This document shows, piece after piece, positions 56,711-64,000 of a stretch of 64,000 bases of DNA. Within the stretch, counting starts at the first letter, position 1. Each line of letters begins with the position of its first letter. The position numbers and the translations under genes were made by a program. Location: the NCBI RefSeq assembly GCF_016834455.1, contig NZ_CP069213.1, forward strand, positions 1,674,501 through 1,738,500. Direction: 5' to 3'. A model generated the notes under the pieces. The model did no database searches and had not been told where the DNA came from. It saw only the letters and a program-made list of their open reading frames with translations. Source of the stretch: Shewanella litorisediminis. Lineage in GTDB: Bacteria; Pseudomonadota; Gammaproteobacteria; Enterobacterales; Shewanellaceae.

Positions 56711-58258
56711 TTAGAACATCATCAATCGGCTTGAACACCCTTTCAGGTCATCCGGTAACAGTGAGTCCGGCATATTTTGGTAACAAAGTGGGCGCATAAA
56801 GCGTTTCATCGCTTCGGTTCCCACCGATGTGGAGCGGCTGTCGGTACTGGCAGGGTAGGGGCCGCCGTGGTTCATGGCCCGGGCCACTTCAACCCCCGTG
56901 GGCATTTGATTGAACATGATGCGTCCCACTTTAAAGGCCAAACGCGTCACTATGTCACTGAAGTCGGCGACTTCGGATTCCAGCCCATGAACGCTGGCTG
57001 TCAGTTGCCCCGGCAGGCATTTCACCAGCTCAAACATCTCATTCTTTGTTTCACAAATCGCCACCAGAGCGAAGGGGCCAAAGACTTCTTCGAGCAGTTC
57101 GGGTTGCTTAGTTAAGGCGCTTGCCGCAATGCTGGCAATCATCGGCCGGCTTTGGTGCGCCGCTTCGGCCGCTTGCCCCTGAGCAATCACATTCACTTTT
57201 GGCACCACGGCACTGACGGCCTGATTAAAAGCATGGCAGATCCCGGCGCTTAACATGGCAGAGGCACTCTGACGGCTGGCAATATCCGATAAGGCCGCAA
57301 GATAGCTCTCAAGCCCCGGGCCTTTGATGGCGATGACAAGTCCCGGGCTTGTACAAAACTGCCCATGGCCCATCATCATGGAATTGACCTGTGCTTCGGC
57401 GAGGGCAGGCGCGTCCTTTGCCAGTTTGCCGGGCAGCAATAGTTGTGGGTTAACCGAACCCAGCTCGCCGTAAAAGGGAATGGGCTCGGGGCGCAGAGCG
57501 CAGCGGTCAGCAAGAAGGCGTCCGACCTTAAGAGACCCGGTAAAACCCACCGCTTTTACCAGCGGATGTTCAACCAGCGCCACCGACAGCGCGGGCTCGC
57601 TTCCCTGGATAAGTGAAAAGAGCCCCTTTGGCATACCGGTCAGGTCAATGGCTCTTGCCATTGCCCGAGCCACCCACTCGCTGGTGCCCGGATGGGACGG
57701 ATGGCCCTTGACGATGACGGCGCAGCCCGCCGCCAGTGCAGACGCGGTGTCGCCACCGGCGGTGGAAAACGCCAGCGGGAAATTGGAGGCGCCAAACACG
57801 GCAACGACTCCCAGGGGCAGCTGGCCCAATTTTAACTCTGGCTTGGGCAGCGGCTGACGAGCCGGATTGGCTTTGTCCATCAAAAGCGGGGAATAGGGTT
57901 CACGAAGGACGCTGGCAAAGAGCCGCAGCTGGCCTGTGGAGCGGCCAAGTTCGCCCTTAAGGCGCGCCTCAGGCAGACCGGATTCCAGCATGGCGCAGGC
58001 AACAATGGCATCGCCGTCCCGTTCTATTTCGCTTGCCATTGTCTCCAGCAGGGTTGCCTTTTGGTCGGCAGACGTTTGCTGGAATTCCCAGAAGGCGGCT
58101 TCTGCGGCAATGGCCGCAGCTTCAACCTCAATAACTGTGCCCTGAGAGAACTCGCCGGGCAGTACCTTGTTGGTGCTGGGGTTGAAACGGGAAAAGGTGG
58201 ACTCACTTCGTTGCCATTCATGGGCAATAAAATGCCGGCCACAGAGGTCGGTGGTCAT
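56711..58258 (-). CDS. 2,5-dioxovalerate (alpha-ketoglutarate semialdehyde) dehydrogenase
   Basis: A 515-residue aldehyde dehydrogenase. Substrate/cofactor segments: VFGASNFPLAFSTAGGDTASALAAGCAVIVKGHPSHPGTS, the NAD(P) motif GFTGSLKVGR, the general base Glu in YGELGSVNPQLLLP and the catalytic Cys in MGHGQFCTSPGLVIA. The context (HP after K, LGSVNP) is typical of the KGSADH clade rather than betaine or succinate semialdehyde dehydrogenases. It oxidises 2-oxoglutarate semialdehyde to 2-oxoglutarate, the last step of hydroxyproline breakdown. It is 36 bp after the epimerase gene, same operon. Confidence 0.9.
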   Translation of the reverse strand: MTTDLCGRHFIAHEWQRSESTFSRFNPSTNKVLPGEFSQGTVIEVEAAAIAAEAAFWEFQQTSADQKATLLETMASEIERDGDAIVACAMLESGLPEARLKGELGRSTGQLRLFASVLREPYSPLLMDKANPARQPLPKPELKLGQLPLGVVAVFGASNFPLAFSTAGGDTASALAAGCAVIVKGHPSHPGTSEWVARAMARAIDLTGMPKGLFSLIQGSEPALSVALVEHPLVKAVGFTGSLKVGRLLADRCALRPEPIPFYGELGSVNPQLLLPGKLAKDAPALAEAQVNSMMMGHGQFCTSPGLVIAIKGPGLESYLAALSDIASRQSASAMLSAGICHAFNQAVSAVVPKVNVIAQGQAAEAAHQSRPMIASIAASALTKQPELLEEVFGPFALVAICETKNEMFELVKCLPGQLTASVHGLESEVADFSDIVTRLAFKVGRIMFNQMPTGVEVARAMNHGGPYPASTDSRSTSVGTEAMKRFMRPLCYQNMPDSLLPDDLKGCSSRLMMF

Positions 58259-58294
58259 AACGACTCCTTTCAAATATCTGGCTTGAGTAACCGG

Positions 58295-59296
58295 TTACAC
58301 GACCTGGAACCCAAATGCGTAGGGGTCTGCGTCATCCACTGTGATGGCGTTTTGGCCAAACACACGGGCCCAGCCCTGAATACTGGGGCGGATTGCATCG
58401 TAGTCGCCCACCTTGGTGGCAGACTCGATGCGGCCGATAAACTGGCTGCCAATGATGCTCTCATGGGTATAGCTGTCGCCCACCTTGAGTTTGCCGCGGG
58501 CATAAAGCTGCGCGAGGCGGGCGCTGGTGCCTGTGCCGCAGGGAGAGCGGTCGATGGCCTTATCGCCATAAAACACTGCGTTGGCGCCATCTGACCCTTC
58601 ACTGATGGTGTCGCCGGTCCAGAGCACATGGCTTACACCCCGCACTGTGGGGTCGTTGGGATGAATGCAGCTCAGGGTGTCGTGGGCCACCTGGCGCACA
58701 ATCGGGCTCCAGCGCAGAATGTCCGCGGCGCTCCAGTGGCGCAGGCCAGGGAAGTTTTCCTGCGGGTCGACAATCACGTAGTAATTACCGCCGTAGGACA
58801 CATCGACCTTGAGGGTGCCAAGACCGGGGATATCCAGAATCGCATCTTTGTGGGCCAGATAGGCAGGCACATTATAGATGCGTACCCAATCGACCTTGGC
58901 GCCGGTTTGCTGATAGTCAATTTCTATTTGCCCGGCGGGCACATCCAGCACCAGCTTGCCCGGGGTACGGGGCTTCAGCAGGCCGGTTTCGATGGCGGCC
59001 GTGATGGTGCCTATGGTGCCGTGGCCGCACATGGGCAGGCAGCCGCTGGTTTCAATAAACAGGATGGCGGCATCGGCGTTGTCTGAGCAAGGTGGGTACA
59101 GGAACGAACCCGACATCATGTCGTGGCCCCGGGGCTCGAACATCAATGCCTTGCGGATCCAGTCGTGGTTGGCGAGGAAGTCCTGGCGTTTTTCACTCAT
59201 GGTGCGGCCCCGAAGGTGCGGGTGGCCACTGGTGACCAACCGTACTGGGTTACCGCAGGTATGAGCATCGACGCAGAAAAATGTACCTTTCATCAT
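58295..59296 (-). CDS. 4-hydroxyproline 2-epimerase (proline racemase family)
   Basis: A 333-residue diaminopimelate-epimerase-fold enzyme. Both catalytic cysteines are present: MCGHGT near residue 88 and DRSPCGTGTSARLAQ near residue 250. Two cysteines mark a racemase/epimerase rather than a dehydratase. MKGTFFCVDAHTCGNPVRLV and the length fit 4-hydroxyproline epimerase, which converts trans-4-hydroxy-L-proline to cis-4-hydroxy-D-proline. It lies between the deaminase and dehydrogenase genes, with 36-44 bp gaps. Confidence 0.9.
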   Translation of the reverse strand: MMKGTFFCVDAHTCGNPVRLVTSGHPHLRGRTMSEKRQDFLANHDWIRKALMFEPRGHDMMSGSFLYPPCSDNADAAILFIETSGCLPMCGHGTIGTITAAIETGLLKPRTPGKLVLDVPAGQIEIDYQQTGAKVDWVRIYNVPAYLAHKDAILDIPGLGTLKVDVSYGGNYYVIVDPQENFPGLRHWSAADILRWSPIVRQVAHDTLSCIHPNDPTVRGVSHVLWTGDTISEGSDGANAVFYGDKAIDRSPCGTGTSARLAQLYARGKLKVGDSYTHESIIGSQFIGRIESATKVGDYDAIRPSIQGWARVFGQNAITVDDADPYAFGFQVV

Positions 59297-59340
59297 AGTC
59301 GTAGAGCTCCGGTAATCTTGTTCTTATCGCTCTTGGCTTA

Positions 59341-60255
59341 TCAGTCCAGATTGTATTTGGACAAATCGATGCGGCTGGCCATGGCTTCACCCACGACTTT
59401 CTCAACGTAGGCTCGCTCATCGCCAATCAGCGTCATACGTGGCATGCGTACCTGTTCACTGCCCCGGCCGGCCAGCTGCTCGGCAAGCTTGATGCACTGG
59501 ACCAAGGTTGGAATGGTATCGAGGCGCAGCAGCGGCATAAACCAGCGATAGATTTCACGGGCTTCTTCGATGCGACCGGCGCGTGCGAGCTTGTAAAGGG
59601 TGACCGACTCACGGGGGAACACGTTGGTCAGGCCGGAAATCCAACCGGTGGCACCCAGCAACAAGGATTCCAGTGCAATGTCATCCACACCGCAAAACAG
59701 GGTGAAACGATCGCCAAATCGGCTTTGCAACTCGGTGAGGCGGCGGGTATCTGTGGTGGACTCTTTAATGGCCACTATGTTTGGCTCATTGGCGAGAGTT
59801 GCGGTCATTTCCAGATTAATATCAACGCCATAGCTGACTGGGTTGTTATAAATCATGATGGGCAGTTTGGTGGCGCGGGCAACCATCTGATAGTGGGTCA
59901 GCACTTCGCGGTCGGTACCACGGTACACCACAGCGGGCAGCAGCATGACCCCATCCACACCAATGGCTTCCACATCCTGCACATACTGTATGGCTAACTG
60001 GGCGGTGTTTTCGGTACAACCGGCTATCACGGGGATACGGCCAGCCACGGTTTCGACAGTGTGTTTCAGGAAGGCGCGTTTTTCTTCGGCACTCAAAGAG
60101 GCGTTTTCACCTATGGTTCCCAGGGCGATGATGCCGTTGATCCCATCGGTGATCAGCTGCTCCAACATCCGGGTGTTGGAGGCGAAGTTGATAGAGCCAT
60201 CCGCATTGAATTGGGTAGAAATCGCTGGATATACGCCTTGCCAGTTCACTTTCAT
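59341..60255 (-). CDS. 1-pyrroline-4-hydroxy-2-carboxylate deaminase (DapA family)
   Basis: A 304-residue DHDPS/NAL-family TIM barrel. The Schiff-base lysine is in NIVAIKESTTDTRRL, the conserved tyrosine in PIMIYNNPVSYGVD, and the GTIGENASLSAEEKR loop at the N-terminus. In this operon it most likely removes ammonia from the cyclic imine to give 2-oxoglutarate semialdehyde, step 3 of hydroxyproline breakdown. It is the first gene of the minus-strand operon and is divergent from the dehydratase gene. A DapA function is less likely from context. Confidence 0.88.
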   Translation of the reverse strand: MKVNWQGVYPAISTQFNADGSINFASNTRMLEQLITDGINGIIALGTIGENASLSAEEKRAFLKHTVETVAGRIPVIAGCTENTAQLAIQYVQDVEAIGVDGVMLLPAVVYRGTDREVLTHYQMVARATKLPIMIYNNPVSYGVDINLEMTATLANEPNIVAIKESTTDTRRLTELQSRFGDRFTLFCGVDDIALESLLLGATGWISGLTNVFPRESVTLYKLARAGRIEEAREIYRWFMPLLRLDTIPTLVQCIKLAEQLAGRGSEQVRMPRMTLIGDERAYVEKVVGEAMASRIDLSKYNLD

Positions 60256-60349
60256 TTTTAAACCTCAAAATAGTCTTGTTTTTATGTAACGCCGTCCGCT
60301 TTCTTAACGCGGACACAGTATGCGCTCGGCATTGCGTAAAGTTATAGTA

Positions 60350-60363
60350 TATTGTATACAATA
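60350..60363. promoter_or_regulatory. Perfect GntR-type operator palindrome
   Basis: TATTGTATACAATA is its own reverse complement. It lies in the 200-bp divergent region between the two halves of the hydroxyproline cluster, where a single regulator dimer could control both directions. FCD-type GntR regulators typically bind short TTGTATACAA-like palindromes. Confidence 0.65.
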
Positions 60364-60423
60364 ATGCAATCGAGAAAACATCAGATTTCAGATTATTTGA
60401 ATCTCTGTCGCTCGTCACTATAT

Positions 60424-60435
60424 ATTGCATACATT
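60424..60435. promoter_or_regulatory. Second, imperfect GntR-type site
   Basis: ATTGCATACATT matches 10 of 12 bases of the operator core, centred 73 bp from the perfect site (about seven helical turns) and just before the dehydratase ribosome-binding sequence. Confidence 0.45.
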
Positions 60436-60456
60436 ATTACAATAGGAAGTCGTCAG

Positions 60457-61497
60457 ATGGGACCCGTTCAGTTAAGCCCTGAATTACTTAGCCAATTTCG
60501 CCGGATCACCACCCTGGATGCCCACACGGAAGGAGAGCCTCTGAGGATTATTACCTCGGGTTACCCCGACGTGCCCGGGGACACCATATTGGAAAAACGT
60601 CAGTTTTTAACGACGCACCTCGATGAGTATCGCCAGCTGTTGATGTTTGAACCCCGAGGCCATGCAGACATGTATGGTGCACTCCTCACCGAGCCTGTGT
60701 CTGAACACGCCGACTTTGGCGTACTGTTTTTGCACAACGAGGGGTATTCCAGTATGTGTGGCCATGCGGTGTTGGCTCTTGCCACCGTTCTGTGTCAAAC
60801 CGGTGCCATCGCCTTCGAAGGCAACCGCGCCGAAATAGGCATAGATGCGCCGGCAGGCTTTATCCGTGCCTTTGCTGAAAAAGACACAAATGGCCGCATT
60901 CAGGCCAGCTTTTTAAACGTGCCATCCTGGGCGGAGGCGCTGGATTTATCCATCGACGTGCCCGGAATTGGTAAAGTGAAGTTCGATATCGGCTTTGGCG
61001 GGGCTTATTATGCTTATGTGGACGCCGATGCCCTGGGGCTGGATTGCAGCGCAGATAACCTGAATCAACTGATTGATTGGGGGCGACGGATTAAGCAGGC
61101 GGTTATGGCGTCTTACCCCATTAAGCACCCCCTTGATGAAGACCTGAGCTTTTTATATGGCACTATCTTTACCTCAAAGCACACCGCGCTTATCGAGGCT
61201 CATTCGCGCCATGTGTGTATTTTTGCCGATGGTGAGGTAGACCGTTCCCCCACAGGAACCGGCGTCGCCGGGCGCATTGCCTTGCTGCGGGCCAAAGGGG
61301 AGGTCGGGCTGGCAGAGTCTTTGACCATTGAGAGTATTGTCGGCGGTAAAATGCAGGTCGAAGCCCTGGAGCAGATAGACTTTCACGGCAAGGATGCGCT
61401 GATCCCAAAGGTCTCCGGCCGGGCCTTTATGACCGGACAACACACGTTTTTGCTGCATCCTGACGATATTTTTCAAACCGGCTTTTTACTGCGTTGA
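60457..61497 (+). CDS. trans-3-hydroxy-L-proline dehydratase (proline racemase family)
   Basis: A 346-residue proline racemase-family enzyme. The first catalytic Cys is in [13 protein letters not shown], but the second is replaced by Thr in [13 protein letters not shown]. The Cys/Thr pair is the known hallmark of trans-3-hydroxy-L-proline dehydratase, which makes 1-pyrroline-2-carboxylate. The start [11 protein letters not shown] is preferred over an upstream in-frame ATG because AGGA lies before it and the longer lead overlaps the operator. It is followed 10 bp later by the D-hydroxyproline dehydrogenase gene. Confidence 0.88.
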   Translation: MGPVQLSPELLSQFRRITTLDAHTEGEPLRIITSGYPDVPGDTILEKRQFLTTHLDEYRQLLMFEPRGHADMYGALLTEPVSEHADFGVLFLHNEGYSSMCGHAVLALATVLCQTGAIAFEGNRAEIGIDAPAGFIRAFAEKDTNGRIQASFLNVPSWAEALDLSIDVPGIGKVKFDIGFGGAYYAYVDADALGLDCSADNLNQLIDWGRRIKQAVMASYPIKHPLDEDLSFLYGTIFTSKHTALIEAHSRHVCIFADGEVDRSPTGTGVAGRIALLRAKGEVGLAESLTIESIVGGKMQVEALEQIDFHGKDALIPKVSGRAFMTGQHTFLLHPDDIFQTGFLLR

Positions 61498-61507
61498 GGG
61501 CAAGCAT

Positions 61508-62797
61508 GTGGACACTGATTCAATAAAACAAGCAAACCCGATATCCGCCGGGTCAGGCGCGATGCAGGTAATAGTCATAGGTGCAGGTGTTGTTGGGCTT
61601 GCCAATGCAGTGGCATTAGCCCGAAGGGGCTTTCAGGTGACAGTGATGGATAAAGAAGGGGTTGCTGCCGGGGCGTCCTTTGGTAATGCCGGGCATTTCG
61701 CCACAGAGCAGGTATTTCCTCTGGCCGATCCGTCCCTTTTACCCAAGCTGCCGAGAATGCTGCTCGACCCCCTGGGGCCTTTTCGCATTCGTCCGGCTTA
61801 CTTTCACCGGGCCTTACCCTGGTTTATTCGCTTTGTCGTCAATATGTTGCCTGCAAGGCGCAAACGCAATGGAGAAGCCATCAAAGCGCTCAATGCCCGC
61901 TCGATGGCGTCCACCAGAGACCTGTTGACGTTTTGCGGCCGGGCGGACTTACTGGTTGAGAATGGCTCCTTGCTGGTATTTGAAACGCCCGATGCCAGAG
62001 TCATGGCGCAGGAGCTGGCGCTGTATCGCGGTGCCGGGGTTGCGGTTACCTTGCTCAGTGGTGATGAAGCAAGGGCCCTTGAGCCCAGTTTATCCGATGC
62101 AATCACCGGGGCGCTGTGGTTTACAGAGGTTGGGCATACTCCCAACCCCCGTGCCATCTGTGAAGTATTGGCTGATACCCTTAAGGCGATGGGGGGACGC
62201 ATTGAGATTGATTTGGTGAGCACCTTGCAGGGGGGCAATAAACCCTCAGTGACGACAGTGGGTGGTAAGGTCAGCACAGCCGATAAGCTGCTTCTTTGTG
62301 CCGGCGCATGGTCACGGCCGCTGGCGTCGAAGCTGGGGCACAGGGTGCCGCTCGACACAGAGCGGGGTTATCACTTAATGATGCCCCAGCAAAGCGGTCT
62401 CAAAAGACCAGTGGCCTCCTATGAGCGCAAATTTATTATCACGCCCATGGATGGCGGTACCCGTCTTGCCGGAACCGTGGAATTTGGAGGCCTTGATGCC
62501 CCCATGTCCAATGCCCGTGCCGACTGCCTGCTTCCCCACGCCAAGGCGCTTTTGCCCAGGGTCTTTGAGGGGGCTGATGTGTCCGACGGTGAGCGTTGGA
62601 TGGGATTCAGGCCATCTCTGCCGGACAGTCTGCCGGTTCTTGGGGAAAGCAAAAGTCCGGGAGTCTATTTTGCTTTTGGGCATCAACACCTCGGGCTTAC
62701 CTGGGCTGCGAGCACCGCAGAGCTGATGGGGCAGTTGGTGAGCGGCGAGACGCCGGCCATCGACATGAGTCCTTACAGCGTAAAGCGCTTTGACTGA
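61508..62797 (+). CDS. FAD-dependent D-hydroxyproline dehydrogenase, DadA-like
   Basis: A 429-residue DAO-fold oxidoreductase. The FAD motif is VIVIGAGVVGLANAVALARRGF near residue 20; further family blocks are GASFGNAGHFATEQ, LEPSLSDAITGALWFTEVGHTPNP and MGFRPSLPDSLPVLGES near the C-terminus. It should oxidise cis-4-hydroxy-D-proline (possibly other D-amino acids) to pyrroline-4-hydroxy-2-carboxylate, step 2 of the pathway. The GTG at 61508 has GAGGG 7 bp upstream; an ATG at 61562 is an alternative that removes an 18-residue lead. It follows the dehydratase in one transcript. Confidence 0.88.
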   Translation: MDTDSIKQANPISAGSGAMQVIVIGAGVVGLANAVALARRGFQVTVMDKEGVAAGASFGNAGHFATEQVFPLADPSLLPKLPRMLLDPLGPFRIRPAYFHRALPWFIRFVVNMLPARRKRNGEAIKALNARSMASTRDLLTFCGRADLLVENGSLLVFETPDARVMAQELALYRGAGVAVTLLSGDEARALEPSLSDAITGALWFTEVGHTPNPRAICEVLADTLKAMGGRIEIDLVSTLQGGNKPSVTTVGGKVSTADKLLLCAGAWSRPLASKLGHRVPLDTERGYHLMMPQQSGLKRPVASYERKFIITPMDGGTRLAGTVEFGGLDAPMSNARADCLLPHAKALLPRVFEGADVSDGERWMGFRPSLPDSLPVLGESKSPGVYFAFGHQHLGLTWAASTAELMGQLVSGETPAIDMSPYSVKRFD

Positions 62798-62867
62798 GCG
62801 TTAATAGAGATACGAAAGGCGGCCGATTAGCCGACTTGGTCATAAAAGTCTGACTGGAATATGTAAA

Positions 62868-64000
62868 CTATCTGCCGGAAGCCATAAAGGCTTCTATCTC
62901 ATCGCAGCTGCGGGGGCAGGCTCCAGAGAGGTTCTCACAGCCATCTGCGGTGACCAGGATATCGTCCTCGATGCGCACGCCCAAGCCACGGTACTTGGGC
63001 GGTACATTGATGGCATCGGCCGGAATATAAATCCCGGGCTCCAGGGTAAACACCATCCCGGGTTCGAGCGTGCGCCAATCACCTCTTTCATCCTGATAGG
63101 GGCCCACATCGTGCACGTCCATTCCCAGCCAGTGGCCGGTCTTGTGTACGGTAAAGCGTTTATAGCTTTCGCTTTTCATTACCTCATCGAGCGAGCCTTC
63201 AAGCAGGCCAAGTTCAATCAGCCCTTTGGCCATCACCTCCATGCAGGTCTCATAAAGGACATTCCAGCGGGCGCCCGGGCGTACCCTGGCGATTGCCGCA
63301 TCCAATGCGCTTAATACCAGAGTGTGGATCTGGCGCTGCGCGTTACTGAAAAGGCCATTCACCGGGAAGGTGCGGGTAATGTCGGCACTGTAATGGCTAT
63401 ACTCGGCGCCTGCATCAACCAGCACCAGCTCGCCCGCCTTAACCTCGCAGCAGTTGTCTTCGTAATGCAGGCAGCAGGCGTTGTTACCACTGGCCACTAT
63501 GTTGGGGTAGCCCACATCCACACAGCCATGTTTGGCAATCTCCAGCATAAAGGTGGCGGCCAGCAGCCCTTCATTGATGCCCGGTGTGACCGTTTTCATC
63601 AGTGCCTTGTGCCCGGCGATGGAGGCATTGACCGCGTGACGGATAAGTGCAATTTCCGAGTCAGACTTAATCGCCCGCATGGGATGCAGCACTGCGCCCA
63701 AGGCTGACAGTTGCCGGTAGGCCTTGGGTACGTCGAACGGCGTGTGGAAACGCTCGTGATTAATCAGTTGCCACAGCGCTGGCAGGCGGTTGAGCTCATC
63801 ACTTACATAGACATGGGTTTTACCTTTGAGCGCATCGAGTAACCTTGACTCAAACTCATCGATAACAAAGGCTTCATTGGCCCCAAACTGGGCCACAGCG
63901 CCTTCCGGGCCGGCGCGGTGGCCGAAACTGACCTCGGCCGCCTTGTCGCGAGGGCGACAAAAAAGGCTAAGGCAATCATGACTGGCCTCTCTATAGATGA
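62868..64000 (-). CDS. M24 family Xaa-Pro aminopeptidase, partial (PepP-like)
   Basis: The frame is open to the right window edge, so the N-terminus is cut off; about 377 residues are present. The pita-bread metal ligands are visible: Asp in VLVDAGAEYSHYSADITRTF, His in HKTGHWLGMDVHDVG, Glu in FTLEPGIYIPAD and Glu in GVRIEDDILVTADG. The HDVG/YSHYSADITRTF wording is that of aminopeptidase P, which frees the residue before proline (or hydroxyproline). It is convergent with the D-hydroxyproline dehydrogenase gene. A GTG at 63896 could mimic a start but the frame and family sequence run on beyond it. Confidence 0.88.
   Translation of the reverse strand, partial: IYREASHDCLSLFCRPRDKAAEVSFGHRAGPEGAVAQFGANEAFVIDEFESRLLDALKGKTHVYVSDELNRLPALWQLINHERFHTPFDVPKAYRQLSALGAVLHPMRAIKSDSEIALIRHAVNASIAGHKALMKTVTPGINEGLLAATFMLEIAKHGCVDVGYPNIVASGNNACCLHYEDNCCEVKAGELVLVDAGAEYSHYSADITRTFPVNGLFSNAQRQIHTLVLSALDAAIARVRPGARWNVLYETCMEVMAKGLIELGLLEGSLDEVMKSESYKRFTVHKTGHWLGMDVHDVGPYQDERGDWRTLEPGMVFTLEPGIYIPADAINVPPKYRGLGVRIEDDILVTADGCENLSGACPRSCDEIEAFMASGR

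Overview
The window looks like a chromosomal segment of a Shewanella, i.e. a facultatively anaerobic marine gammaproteobacterium. Evidence: enterobacterial-like gene neighbourhoods (folX-yfcH, yfbV/ackA-pta, pflB-pflA, cysZ/zipA-ligA) mixed with Shewanella/Vibrio-type genes (DUF3360 permease, DUF4212-type acetate symporter pair, smc in place of an enterobacterial-style layout, large TonB receptor). The base composition is fairly GC-rich for the genus, which fits S. amazonensis, but the species is an inference. No rRNA, tRNA, CRISPR array, insertion sequence or prophage was seen; this is core plus niche-adaptation chromosome.

Layout. 1-5.1 kb: end of a YbbP-like permease, yfcH-folX, tqsA-type transporter, an RlmI/K-like methyltransferase, two small proteins and a lipoprotein. 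5.5-20 kb: mixed-acid fermentation and pyruvate block: ackA-pta, yfbV, pflB-pflA, a DUF3360 permease, a FocA-type formate channel fused to CBS domains, a LysR regulator and a YfcC carrier. Two perfect PdhR-type boxes (AATTGGTnnnACCAATT) lie in front of pflB and in front of the DUF3360 gene, tying both to pyruvate control. 20-30 kb: TonB receptor, TDT-family exporter/transporter, O-methyltransferase-like protein, a remarkable cysteine desulfurase / metallo-beta-lactamase / rhodanese triple fusion with a divergent TetR regulator, and cysK.

30-37 kb: a tight operon RDD membrane protein - ketoacyl synthase III - double-receiver diguanylate cyclase, then a large CBM9-like/DUF5916 exported protein and cysZ. 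37.5-44 kb: smc-zipA-ligA. 44-49 kb: a compact M9-type collagenase, a YfeZ-like membrane protein, an unexplained intergenic region holding a strong minus-strand terminator (candidate small RNA), an HD-GYP c-di-GMP phosphodiesterase, yeeZ-like and DsbA-like genes. 49-54.6 kb: acetate-type Na+ symporter pair with a CRP-like site, a cNMP/CBS/DUF294 regulator, a DnaQ-like exonuclease and an LRAT-fold protein.

54.7-64 kb: ketoacyl synthase III, then a hydroxyproline catabolic island: FCD-type GntR regulator, 2-oxoglutarate semialdehyde dehydrogenase, 4-hydroxyproline epimerase, pyrroline-hydroxycarboxylate deaminase, a divergent trans-3-hydroxyproline dehydratase, a DadA-like D-hydroxyproline dehydrogenase and an M24 Xaa-Pro aminopeptidase running off the window end. 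A perfect 14-bp palindrome (TATTGTATACAATA) in the divergent promoter is the likely GntR operator. Together with the collagenase this suggests use of collagen-derived peptides and imino acids as carbon sources.
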